This document shows positions 51,485 to 63,800 of a stretch of 64,000 nucleotides of DNA, one piece after another. A program made the translations under genes and the position numbers. Below the pieces are notes generated by a model. It was not told the origin of the DNA. It saw only the letters and a program-made list of their open reading frames with translations, and searched no databases. How positions within the stretch are numbered: position 1 is the first letter of the stretch; each line of letters opens with the position of its first letter. This stretch comes from Vanilla planifolia (lineage: Eukaryota > Streptophyta > Magnoliopsida > Asparagales > Orchidaceae), in contig JAIUJO010000164.1 in the NCBI GenBank assembly GCA_023846275.1, positions 1,037,501 through 1,101,500 of the forward strand, in the 5' to 3' direction.

Positions 51485-54400
51485 TGTGTGTGCATGCATG
51501 TGAGCCTACGTACGTATTATTGTGCTTATGCATTTGCATGTGCATCTATGAGGGTTTGAATGTGTGTGATTGTTCATGTGTGCATGCATATTTGTGTGTG
51601 TGTGTGTGTGCCTATTCATGTGTGTGTGAGTGTGTCAAAATCTATGTGCAAGTGTGTGCATGTGCATGTTTGCTTGTCTGAGTAGTTGTGTGTGCATGTG
51701 TGTGTGTGTGTATGCTTGTATGCCCATGCACATGTTCATATGACTATGTATGTGTGCATGTGTGCAAGCGTATGTGAGTGGTTACACTCATCTATGTCTA
51801 TCTCAATGTATGTGCATCGATGAGCAAACAAGTGTTCAGGAACATATACTTGAATGTTTATGTTTTTGTGCTTGTGAGTCCATGTGCATGTTTTCATATG
51901 AGTGTGTGTGTGTGTATGTGTATTTTCATGGTTGTGCATTTATGTTTATGTGTGAGTCTGTTTGTACATGTGTGTGTGTATGAGTGCATATATTTTCATT
52001 ATTGTGCTTGTATTTGTGTGCTATCTATTTGTCTATGTGTGAGAATATTTATTTGTGTGTATGTGGGTGTGTTTTGCATGCTTATGTGTGTATCCATGTG
52101 TGTGTGGGTGTGTGTGCATGCATTTAAGTTTATTTATGGCCGTCTATGCTTGTGTGCATGTGTGTATGTGTGTGCATAAGCATGAGTGGGTGTGTTCATT
52201 ACACATGTGTGTGTGCATGTGTTGGTGTATGCATCTATATGTGTGTTTATGTCTACATGTGTATGTGTACATATGCATGTGCATAGAATTATGTCTATGT
52301 ATGTGTGTAGCTTTGTGCATGTGGATGTGTGCATGCATGTATGCATGTGCATGGACGTGTTTGTATGTGTGTGTATGTGCATATACATATACACATGTCT
52401 GTGTACATGTAGACATGTGTGTGTGCTTGATGTTCATGTGTGTGTGGGTATGCACGTGCATGTATGCATGCAACTTTTTGTGTATGTGCCTATGGATAGG
52501 TGTGCATGTGTGATCGTGCATACATATTTGTGTGTGTGTATGTGTGTGGGTGTATGTGTGAGTCTATACATATATATAAGTGAACATGTTTTTGTGTGTG
52601 CATACCTATGTGTATATGCATAGGTGTGTGTGTTCTTGTGTGCTTGTGTGTACGTTTGTGTGTATGTGTGTGTGTGCATGTGCATGTGTAGGTTTATGCA
52701 CATGCATGTGGGGGTGTACATCTCGTTTTGTCTTATATTTGTGTGTTCAGGTCTATGTGTGTATATGTACATGTGCATGTTCATGTGTGTGTGTGTCATT
52801 TTGTGTGTGTGTCATTTTGTGTGTGTGTGTGTGGTAGTGTGCAATGCTTGGATGTGTTTGTGAGTGTGTGTTCATGTGTGTGTACATGTATGTGTACATA
52901 TGTGTGTGTGTGTGTGTGTGCACATGCATGTGTTTGTGTTCTTGTACATGTGAGTGGATGGGTGTGTGTGTATGCAATTATGTATGTGTGCCTGTGTGTC
53001 TGCCTATTTGGTTGTATGTATGTGTTTATGTGTATGTGTGCTCGTGCATGTGTCTGTGTGCATGGGCATGTGTGTCATGAGACTATGTGTGTCGACATAT
53101 GTATGGGTGTCTATTCGTTTGTGTGCGTGTGTGTAAGTATGTGAGTTGATGTGTGCATGTGTTTGTGTGTGCAGGTGTGTGTGTGCATGGTTGTGCACAT
53201 GTAAGCATATGTTTGTTTATGTGCATGCATGTTTTTCTGTGTGTGTGTGTGCCCAAGTGTGTTTAGGTGCATCTGTGTGTGCATTTATTCATAGATGCAT
53301 GTTTATGTGCTCATATTTGTGGGTATGCATGGCTATGCATGAGTGTGTGTACTATTGTGTATGTGTGTTAATGTGTTTGTGCCCATGTGAGTGCATGTAC
53401 ACTTGTGTATTTGTGTGTGCATGTGCATGTTTTTGTATGGCTGTAAGTGTAAGATTAAGTGCATGTGTGTGCTTATGTGTTTGTGTTAATCTATGTATTT
53501 TTGTGCATGTGTGTGTGATTACATGTGCATATTTGTGCCAATGTTTAAATGTGTGTGTGAGTTTGGGTGTGTGCATGTGTGCTTATGTGCATGGGTTCAA
53601 GTGTGTATGCTTAAGAATATGTGTGTGTGTGTGTGCTGTGGGTGGTAGCATGGGTGTATGTGTGTGTCTTTATATGTGCACATGCATGTGTGTGCATGTG
53701 TGCTTCTATGTTGGTGTGCTTGCACATGCGCCTTAATATTTGTGGTGTGTGAAAGTTTGTTTGTGCATGTGTGTGTGTGAAAGGATGTATGTGTGCAAGG
53801 TAATTGCATGTGCATGCATGTGTTTGTGTGTGGTAGTACATGCTTATGCATGTGCATGTGTTTATGTATGGTTATGTATATGTACTTATGTGTGCATGTG
53901 TGTGCGTGTGCATGTGCACTTGTGTGTGTGTGTGCATGTGCAAGCTTGTATGCATGTATTTATGTGCTTATATGTATGTGTGTGTGCAAGCATGCATGTG
54001 TGCATATTATGCATATGTATGCATATTTTCTTATGCATGTCTGTATGCATGTGCATATGTGAATGTGAATGTACATGACCATGTGTAAGTGTGTGTATGT
54101 GTATACATTTGCACATGTGTGTGTGTGCCTGCTTGTGAATGGGTATGTATGTGTATGCATGTGTGCTTGCATGTGCATCAGGGTGTGCATAAGTGTGTGT
54201 GCATAGGTATTTTTATATATGTGACAGCATGAAAGTGTGTGTTTGTACATTTATGCATGCACATGTATGTGTGCATATGCATGTGTGTGTGTGCATGTGT
54301 GTGTATGCATATGCATGTATGTGCATGCGCACTTGTGTGCGTGTGTAAGCTTATGCAAGTTTGCATGCTTATGCATGTGTATGTGTGAGTGTGTGTTTGT

Positions 54401-55870
54401 GCATGCATGCATGACTCTATGTACGCACGTATTTTTATGTGTGATTCTATGTGTGTGTATGTGAGTGCTTTTATGTGTGTACATGCATGTGCATGTTTGC
54501 ATGCATTCTTATGAGCCATTACGTACGTCCATGTTTATGCCTATGCATGTTGGTGTGCATGTGTGCACATGTGTTTGTGCAAGCATATGCATGTGTGTTC
54601 TTATGTGTGTGCATCTGTGCATAGAGGTACATGCATTCATACATGCATGTGCATGTGTTATGTGTATGTATGTGTATGTGTATATGTATGTGCATGTGTG
54701 CATATGCATGCATGTGAACTTTTGTATTTGTGTGCCTGCATGTGTGTGTGTGTATGCATGTGTGGTTAAGTGTGTCTGTGTGCTTGTGAGTGTGTGCATG
54801 TCTATGCAGGCATTTGTGTGTGTGTGCATGTTTGTGTGCTCGTGTCTATGTGCATTTTGTGTTCCTATGTGGGCATGCATGTGTATTGGTGTGTGTTTGT
54901 TTGTGTATTCACATGTGATCATGTACGTGTGCGTGTACGAGCGTGTGTGCATAAGTGTACTTATCTGTGTGTCTATCTGCTTGTGTGTGCACACGCATGT
55001 GCGTGTGTGTGTGCACATGTGCTTGTGTGTGCTTACGCATGTGTATTTGTGTTCATAAGTGTGTCCATTCATCCATATGCGTGTGTGTGTAGGTGTACAT
55101 GTATGCATGTACATGTGTGCATGTCTGTGTAGGTGCATGTGAGTGCAAGTGTTTTGTGTGTGTGTGTGGGTAAGTGAGTGTGTTTATATGCATGTATTTA
55201 TCAATATTTGTTGCACATGTGAGCATGTTTGTGTGCATGTGCACTCGTGTGTGTTTGTGTGTGTCTATATTCTGTGTGTGTGCAGGAATGCATGTGTGTA
55301 GGTGTGGGTGTGTGTGCTTATTTGTGTGTGTGCATGCATGTGTGTACGAGTTTGTGGTGCATGTGTGTGTATGTGTGTGTGCGAGTGTATGTGTACATGA
55401 GTGCAAGATCACATGTATGTGTGAGAGTGCTTGTTTGTGCATGTGTGTGTGTGTTTGTGTATGAGTTTATGGGCATGTGCGTGTGTGTGTGCAAGTTGAT
55501 GTGTATGCATATGTGTGAGTGTCTAGGCATGCAAGTCTATATATGTCTATGCATGTGAGTGTGTGTGTGTGTTTGCATGTGTATTTGCATTTATGTGTTA
55601 TAAGTCCATGTGTGCATGTGCTTGCTTTTATGGGTGTGTACATTTGTAAGTGCATGTGTGCATATGTGTGTGTGTGCATGTGTGTGTGTGTGCATGCATG
55701 TGTGTGTGCAAGTGTGTGCTTATGTGTTTGTGTGTGGGTGTGTGTGTGCTTAGATATGTGGGTGTGTGCAAGTGTCTGCATGTGGGTTGACCTACGTGTG
55801 TGCATGTTTTCATGTGTTTATGTATGTGTGGGTGTGTGCATGCTTGTTTATATACATGTGTGTATTTAGA
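51485..55870 (+). repeat. Degenerate TG-rich simple-repeat array, block 4
   Basis: TG-dominated aperiodic repeat without genes. A small tandem copy with GTGTGTGTCATTTT twice, 16 bp apart, lies at about 52787-52818. The right edge, where TGTATTTAGACATC leads into plastid-like sequence, is uncertain by about 15 bp. Confidence 0.95.
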
Positions 55871-55879
55871 CATCTTTGC

Positions 55880-56438
55880 ATGCTCTAATAGTAATAGGCC
55901 ATGAACTAGATTCAAATCATTCTCAAGGAATCCATAAGAAATGATCTGATCTTTTTCATTGGGTCTGGACCAAAGATCTTGAGCGACCGATCTGGCAGAA
56001 CAACTCAAAAGTTAAAGAAGTATCGTGAATCTCTTTATGTTCCATCTAAGTTCGAAGTACCATTTGTACAAATAAAAGTCCCACCTACCTAACATGATAT
56101 ATTATTCATATAGATAGATATAGGATCTATGGGAAAATTACTTAGAAATACATATTGTGTGATAGTGCTTCCTATCTGATGAAAAGGATCCCACGATTTT
56201 GAGTCGATCTTATATGGGGTCAAAAAGTCTAAGTTGTTTTATGAATAATTGATCTAATTGTATTCATTTCTATAATGGATTTGTTTTGTGCAATACTAAT
56301 CGATAGGACATTATTGATAAATCCTCCAAGATCTAGTACATTGGAACCCATGGTTAGGGTATCGAATCCATTAGCATGGAATATCTCCTTTTCTAAGTGA
56401 AATCCCCTACTATATGAAAGAGTAAAAAAAGTGCTTTC
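55880..56438 (-). pseudogene. ycf2: Plastid ycf2 fragment, decayed (nuclear plastid DNA insertion)
   Basis: Read on the - strand from 56438 down, this encodes a broken stretch of Ycf2, the giant plastid protein with an AAA-type ATPase domain, part of a chloroplast protein-import motor complex. Recognisable pieces are [26 protein letters not shown], then NTIRS; after damage, [12 protein letters not shown] and YLYKWYFEL; and finally [17 protein letters not shown] and SYGF, VHGLL near 55890. This is the end of the ATPase domain and the region after it, about 185 of roughly 2,000 or more residues. Stops interrupt it at 56229-56231 (TAG at a family Trp), 56220-56222 (TGA at a family Arg), 56089-56091 (TAG) and 56012-56014 (TAA). 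There are at least two frameshifts, near 56170 and between about 56065 and 56090. The G-to-A and C-to-T type of these stops fits deamination of methylated nuclear DNA. No promoter or intact ends are present, so it is non-functional. Confidence 0.93.
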
Positions 56439-57299
56439 GTTGTGTGTGCTCATGCATTTTTATTTTTGTGCAAGTCTTTGTGTGTATGCATGTATGTCTA
56501 TGTGTATGTGTGTGTATTTGTGTTCATGCATGTGGGCATTCCTGTGCTCATGCATGTGTTTGTGAGAGAATGTGTGTGTGCATGTGTATATATGTGTGTG
56601 TGTGTATTCATGCATGTGTATGGACATGCTTGTGCATGTGTATGTGTCTGTTTTCTTGTGCTTATGCTTGTGCATGACTGTGCCTGTGCACAGGTAGGTA
56701 TACGTGAGTGTGCTTGCATGTGCATGGGTGTATGGATTATATTGTACCTATTTGCGTGCCTTTATATGTGCATATGAGTGTATGCATGGGTGTGTGCATG
56801 TGCATATGTCTGCATAGGCATGTATGTGCATATATGTGTAAGTGTTGGTACATACATGTGTGTTCTTGTGTGTCTATATGCATGGGTGCACATGCGTGTG
56901 TATGCTGGTGTATGTGTATATGTTTGTATGCTTATGCTTGTGTGTGTGTGCATGATTATGCCTATGTGCATGTGGGTATGCATGCATATGTGTGTCTGTA
57001 TCTATACATTTATATGTGGACGTGTTTATGCCATTTTGTGTGCCTTTGTGCCTGTATGTCAGTGTGTGCATGTGTCAGTGCATGTGCATATGTATGCATG
57101 CATGTTGCTCATGTGTGCACGTTTGTGCATGTGCATGTGTGTTTGTGTGCATTGGTGTGATTATGCACTCATGATTCTGTTTGTGTGCATTTATGAGCAT
57201 CTGTGTGTATTTGTGTGCATGGGCATGAGTGTGTGTGGATGGGGATGTATGTAACTAAGAATGTGAATGTGTGTTTGTGTATTAAGGGTGTGTGTGCAT

Positions 57300-57735
57300 G
57301 TTTGTGTGTGCGTGTGCTTGTGTGTGTGCATATTTGCATGTATGTTTGAGCATGTGTATGTGCTTACTTGCATGCTCGTGTGTGCTTGTGTATGCTTGCA
57401 TGCATGTGCTTGTGTTCATGTGTGTGTGCTTGTGCATGTACTTTTTATGTAGTTGTGTGTATTGTGCAACCATGTATGTGTGTGTGCATGTATATATGTG
57501 TACATATGTGTCTATGTACATGTTCTTACATGCATCTATGTTCCTTTATGTGTGTGTGCAATTGTGTGCATGCGTGTATATGTGTTTGCATGTGTGTGTG
57601 TGTGCTCTTGTGTGTGTAGGTGTGCTTATGTGTGCACTCATGTGTTCATGCGTGTACATGTGCATGTGCGCATGTGTGTTTTTATGGGTCCATGTGTGTG
57701 CAGGTCTGTGGTTACATACATTTGTGTGCATGTGC
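57300..57735 (+). repeat. Segmental duplication, copy 1 (about 0.4 kb)
   Basis: Matches 58450-58875 at an offset of about 1.15 kb. Shared landmarks are ATGTGCTTACTTGCATGC near 57357, CTTGTGTTCATGTGTGTGTG near 57410, and GTGTGCAGGT followed by TGTGGTTACAT near 57695-57717. Spacing is roughly conserved; divergence is considerable, so the edges are approximate. Confidence 0.6.
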
Positions 57736-58449
57736 GTATTTATGTGTGTGTGTGCATATGTGTGAAGGGGCCGTATGTGTGGGCATGGGTGTGTGTGCAT
57801 GTGTGTTTGTGTCTGTGAGTGTGCATGCATGCATATGTGTGTGTGTGTGGGTGCATGCATGTACAGTGTGTGCACACATGTGTGTGCATTTGAGCATGCA
57901 TGTGTTTGTGTGTTGTGGGTATGTGTGTATGTATGTGTCAATTATCCTTTTATTCATGGCATTTGTCCATATATGAGTGAGTTTGTGCACATGCATGTAC
58001 AAGTTTTTTCTTGTGATTGTGAGTGTGGTGGCATGTGGGTGTGTGTGAGAGAGAGTGTGTGTGCATGGGCATGTTTGCGTGTGTTCATGTGCATGTTTGA
58101 GTGTGTGTGTGTGTGTGACATCTTTGCATGTGTACATGCATGTGTGTGTGTTTTTTACACGTGTGTGGTCTGTCTACATGTTCATATATTCATGTGCTTA
58201 TCTGTATATGTGGTTGTATGTGTGTGTGTATGCATGCATGCTTGTGTGCATGTACACATGTGTGTGTGCTTATGTGTTTATGTGTGTGGGTGTTATTGTG
58301 CACATGCAGTTCTGTTTGTGCATGTTTTTATGTGTAAGTGTGAGTATATGTGTGCATAGGCATGAGTATGTGTGGGTGTTTGTGTGCTTACCTATGCATA
58401 TGTGCTTGTGTATGAAGGTGTGCATGCACGCATGTTTGTATAAGTGTGT

Positions 58450-58875
58450 GTGTGTGTGCTTGTGTGTGTGCATGCATGCATGTTTGTAGGTATGTGTGTG
58501 GGTGTGTATGTGCTTACTTGCATGCATGAGTGTCTACATGCTTGTGTGCACATGCATGCAAGTTCTTGTGTTCATGTGTGTGTGTTTGCACATGTATGTT
58601 TATGAAATTATGTGTGTTGTGCATCCATGTGTGCATATGTGTACATGTGTGTATATGTATGCGTGTGTGTGTGCCTAGAAGTGTGCATGTGTCTGCATGT
58701 GTCTGCATGTGTGGGCACTATTGTGCGCATGAGTGTATGTGTATTTGCATGTGTGTGTGTGTATTCTTGGGTGTGTGTGTGGGTGTGTTATGTTAATGTG
58801 TATGCATGTGCATGTGTGTGTTTGTTGGTGCTTGTGTGTGCAGGTGTGTGGTTACATGTATGTGTGTAGGTGTGT
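58450..58875 (+). repeat. Segmental duplication, copy 2 (about 0.4 kb)
   Basis: Partner of 57300-57735. The landmarks recur in order: ATGTGCTTACTTGCATGC near 58507, CTTGTGTTCATGTGTGTGTG near 58564, and GTGTGCAGGTGTGTGGTTAC near 58836. Confidence 0.6.
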
Positions 58876-59748
58876 GTGTAGCTGTGTGCATGCACATGTT
58901 TAGTTCTGTGTACGAACATATGTTTGTGTATGCACGAGCATCTATTTGTCTATGTGTGGCTGTGTTCTTATGTGTGTATGAGTGAGTGTGTGTGTGGGTG
59001 TGCATGTGCATGCATGTACTTTAGTATGTGTATATGTTTGTCTCCTTGTGCTTGCATGTGTATACTTCTATGCATAAGTGTGTGTTTGTTTAGGTGAGTG
59101 TGCTTGTGCTTGCATGTGTGCATGCTTGTGCATGTGTGTGAGTGTTTGGGCATGTGTACATTCATGTCTGCACGAGAATGTGTGCTTGTTTTTCTGAGTG
59201 CATTGCATACATGTGCATCTGTGTTTGTTTATGCATGAGTGTTTTTGTTGTGCACATGTGTGCATCTTTGTACGTGCATGCATATGTGCATATGTGCACA
59301 TATGATGCATGTTTGCATGCATGCATGTGTATGTATATGCATGTATATGTGTGCATGTGCTTGGACGTGTGGGTACATGCATGCATATGTGTGTAGGTCT
59401 ATGTGTGTGTGCTTATTTGTTTATGCATGTGCATGTATGCATAGGTACACATGTCCATGTGTTTTTCTACATAAAGGTGTTCATGTTTTGTGTTTGTATG
59501 TATGTATTTGCAGGGGCGCATGTGTGTGCATGTTTATAAGTTCTTACATGTGTGCATGAGCATGCATGCATGAGTGTTTGTGTCTATGTGTATGCATATT
59601 TGTTAGAAAACGTGTTTTATGTGCTTTTTTTTGTGTGCATGTGTGTGAGTGTGTGGGTGTGTGCTTGCATGTGTGTAGGTGGGTGTGTGTGTTTATGCAC
59701 ATGTGTATGTGTGTGCATGTTTGTCTTCATGTGTGCAGATATGTGCAT

Positions 59749-60290
59749 GTGTACATGTGTCATTGTGTGTGTTTACATATGTGTGTGCATGTGTGTGCAT
59801 GTGGGTGTCTAAATATGTGCATGGTCATGTCTATATGAGTGTTTATGTGTGTGTGTCAACATGTGCATCTATGCATGTTTGCATGTGTGTGTATGAGGGT
59901 GTGTGTGAGTGTGTGTGTGTGTGCATGCATGTTTTTCGATGTGTAGGTGTATGTTCAAGCATGCATGTACTTGTGAATGTTTTTGTGCATGTTTTTGATG
60001 GTGCATGTGATTACATGTGCATGTGTGTGTGTGTCTATGTGAATGTGTACATGTGTCATTGTGTGTGTTTGCATATGTGTGTGCATATGGGTGTGTAAAT
60101 GTGTGCATGGTCATGTCTGTATGTGTGTCTATGTGTGTGTGTCTACATGTGCATCTATGCATGCTTGCATGTGTGTATATGAGGTTGTGTGTGAGTGTGT
60201 GTGTGCATGCATGTTTTTCGATGTGTACGTGTATGTTCATGCATGCATGTTTTTATCGATGTGTGTGATTAGATGTGTATGCATGTGCAC
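59749..60290 (+). repeat. Tandem duplication of a 296-bp unit
   Basis: Two copies, 59749-60044 and about 60045-60290. Shared words in order are GTGTACATGTGTCATTGTGT, GTGTGCATGGTCATGTCT (GTG or ATG start), ACATGTGCATCTATGCATG, GAGTGTGTGTGTG, and GCATGCATGTTTTTCGATGT followed by GTGTATGTTCA. The second copy lacks part of the 3' end of the first. Confidence 0.9.
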
Positions 60291-60815
60291 GGGTGTGTGT
60301 ATATGTGTTTATGTGTGCATCTATGTGTATGTGTGTGTATTTTAGTGTATGTATGTATGGGTGTCTATGGGTTTGTGTGCATGTGTGTGTGTGTGTGTTC
60401 TAGTTTGTGTGTATCAGTGCAAGCATGCGTGCTTGTAGGCATTCATGTGCATGTGTGCATGCATCTATGTGTGTGTGTGTGTTTGCAGGCATGTGTTTGC
60501 ATATGTGTGTATATGTGTGTATATGTGTGTGTATTTGTATGTGTGTGTGTGTGCATTAAAGTGTGAGTGCATGTGTGTGTATGCTTATATGTACATGCAT
60601 TGACATGTATGCACTATGTGTGAGGGTGTGTATGTTAGCATGAGTGTGTGTGTGTGTCTACATGTGTGTGCACATGTACATTTTTGTATACTTTGTTTTG
60701 TTTGTATGCATGAGTGTGCATGTTTGTTTCTTGGCAAGTATGTATGCATGTGTAAGTGTGTTTCTATGTTTATATGTCTCTGTCAGTGCAAGTGTGTGGG
60801 TGTGTGTGTCAGTGC

Positions 60816-60835
60816 ATATATATATATATATATAT
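60816..60835. repeat. (AT)10 microsatellite
   Basis: A perfect 20-bp AT run preceded by CAGTGC and followed by GTGCATGCG. Confidence 0.95.
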
Positions 60836-63800
60836 GTGCATGCGTGCGTGTGTGTGTGTGTATTTATCCATCTATATAAGTAGCTATATAAGTGCATATG
60901 TAGATGTCTGTGTGTGTGCATGTGTCATGTATGTGCATCTATATATGTGTGTGTGTGTCTATCTGTGTGCATGTGTTCATGGATTTTTTCTATGAACATG
61001 CATGTGTGAATCTCTATGTTTGTGCATGTGTGTATGTAGTTGTGTATTTTAGGGAGTGTGTGTGTGCAATCGTGCAGGTGTATGTGCATGTGTATGGGCA
61101 TTTGTGTATGAATACACATGTGCACATGTGTGTTTGGGCGAGTGCGATTATGAGTGTTTGTGTGTGTGTGTGTGTGTGTGCTTGTGAGTATGTGTGTGCA
61201 TATGCACTAGTGAGTGTCTCTAACACACACACGTGTATATTATGTGGGTGTATGTGTGCGTGTGTGTGTGTGAGCATGCATCTGTGTGCATGTGTGCATA
61301 CATGTGTGCATATGCATGATTGTATGCACGTGTGTTCTTTTGTGTGTGTGCATGTGCATGTGTTCATGCATGTGTGTGAATATTTTTGTGCATGATCATG
61401 CATACGCTTATGTGTCTATGCATGTATGTGTCTAACCATGTTTGTGTGTGTGCCTGTGGTTGTGTGTGTGCATGTCTACGTGCATGCGTATGTGCATGGG
61501 GGTTCAATGCATGCTTTTGTGCATGTATGTACATGTGTGAGCTTGTGTGGATGTGTGTGTGCATGTGCATGTGTGTATATGTGTATGTGTGTGTGCATGT
61601 GTATGAGTGTGTGTGTGTGGTGTGTCTATGCACTTGTGTATACCTAAGAGTGTTCATATCTTGTTGTATGTGTGTGTGCATGTTGATGTGTATGTGTGAG
61701 TGTCTATGTGGGTTTTTATGTTTGTAGATGTGTGAGTGCATGTGTGCATTTGTATATATGTGTGTGTGAGTGTGTGAGCATGTATGCATGTGCATGTGCA
61801 TGCATGTGTGTGTTCCTGTGTTCTTAGGAGTACATAAATTCACACATGCATGTGTGTGTGTGAATGCATGTGTCAAAGTGTATGCACACATGTATGCCTA
61901 TGCACATGCATGTGAGCTTCTGGGTGTGTGTTTGTACGTGTGTGCATGCATGGGTGTGTATGCATGCATGCTTATGTGCGTGACAGTTTGTGTGGGTCTG
62001 AGCATGTGTGTGTGAGTATATGTGCATGTATATATGTTTGCGTGTGCATGTGAGTACATTTGTGTGTGCATGTGTGGCATTTGTGTGAGTGCATACATGT
62101 GTTTGTTTGTGTATGTCTGTGTGCATTAGTGTGTTCAGATGCATGTATGTGTGTGCATGTTTGTGTTTGTTTATGAAAATATGTATGTTTGTGTATACAT
62201 GCATGTGTTTGTGTAATTATGCATGTGCGTGTGTATGTGTGTGCATATGTGTGCACTTGTGCATATATTTGTTATTGTGTGTGTGTGCACGCATGTGCTA
62301 TGTGTTCTTATGCATCTAACTATGTGTATATGCTTGGTTGTTTGCATGTGTGAGTGTGGTTATATGCGTGTGTATGCATGTGTGTGTGCATGCATGTGCA
62401 TACATGTGTCTAAGTGTGTTTGTGCATGTTTATGCACTTATGTGTGTGCCTTTATGTATTTTTGTATGTGCACTTATGCATGTGTGTGTGTGTGTACACG
62501 AGTGTGGTTGCATGTGTGTGTGTGTGTGTGTGCATATTTATGTGTGGGAGTGGGTAAGTGCAAAAGTGCATGTGTGTGTGTTTGTGTGCATCTGTGTGCA
62601 TGTTTTTGTGTAAGTGTGTGTGTGTGTTTGTGTGCATGTGTGCATGTGTGTTTGCATGTGTATGTGTACATGTATGCATATGTATGATTGTGTTTGTGTA
62701 GGTGTGTGCAAATGTCCTTGTGTATGTGTGGGTGCATGTGTGTGTGCTTGTGCTTATGTTCATGTGCATATGTTTGTGTTAGTATTTGCATGTGTACATT
62801 TGTGCATATGCTAGTAGCTGTGCATGTGTGTATGTGCATATGCTAGCTCACGTTTCTGTCGGCTCTACATATGTGTGTGTGCTCTATGTATGTGTGCCTG
62901 TGTGTGCATGTGCCTATACGTCTGTGTATGTGCATGTGTATTTATGCTTGTATGTGTTAGTATATGTGCATGTGTGTGCATGTGCATGCGTTAGTATGTT
63001 CAAATGTGTGTAAGTGTGCATGCATGTTTATACTTATGGGTGCACGAGTGTAGTTGTGTGGATGGATGTGTATGTGTGGCTGTGCATGTACATGTGTGTA
63101 CATTTATCTACAGTTTTGTGTCTACATACAGGTGCATGTGTGTAAGCATGTATGTGTGTGTGTGTATGTGCACGTGTGTGTATAAGAGCATATGTGTGTA
63201 TGTGCATGCGACCAAGTGTGTTTGTGCATGAGTGTGTGTCGGGTTGTATTTTTCGCATTGTGTGTGTACATGAATGCATGTGTGCATGTCTACATGTGTG
63301 TACATGAACACATATGCTTATCTGAAAGTGCACATAGGTGTGCATGGATGTGCATGTTTATATATGTGAGAGTATGCATATGTGTGTATGTACATGCATT
63401 TTTGTGCACATGTGTGTGTGCGTATGTGTGTTCAAGAGTGTGTGCATATGTGCTTTCGTGTGTGTGTGTGTGGCTACTTGTATGTGTGTTTGTGTATCGA
63501 TTTGCGTTTTTGTGTGTGTTCTTGTTTGTTTATTTAAGTGTGCATGTTTGAGTTTGTGTAGGTGGATTTGTTTGTGTGTGTGTATATCTACGTGTATTTG
63601 CGTGTGTGGGTCTCTATGCACTTGTACATGCTTTTGCATTTTGTGTGCATGTGTGTGTGTGTGTGCATGTGTGTATGCATATGTTTTAGTGCATGAGTGT
63701 GTATTAGTAATTATGTATGCATGTTTGTGTGCATGCGTGTGCATGTGTGTGCGCTTGTACGAGTACATTTGTGTGTGTGCATGTGTATTTGCATATTTTT

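Noticed and set aside
55880..56438. Functional plastid genome segment or chloroplast contamination
   Set aside because: The ycf2 reading frame is broken by four stops and at least two frameshifts and is flanked directly by TG array, so it is neither functional nor plain contamination.
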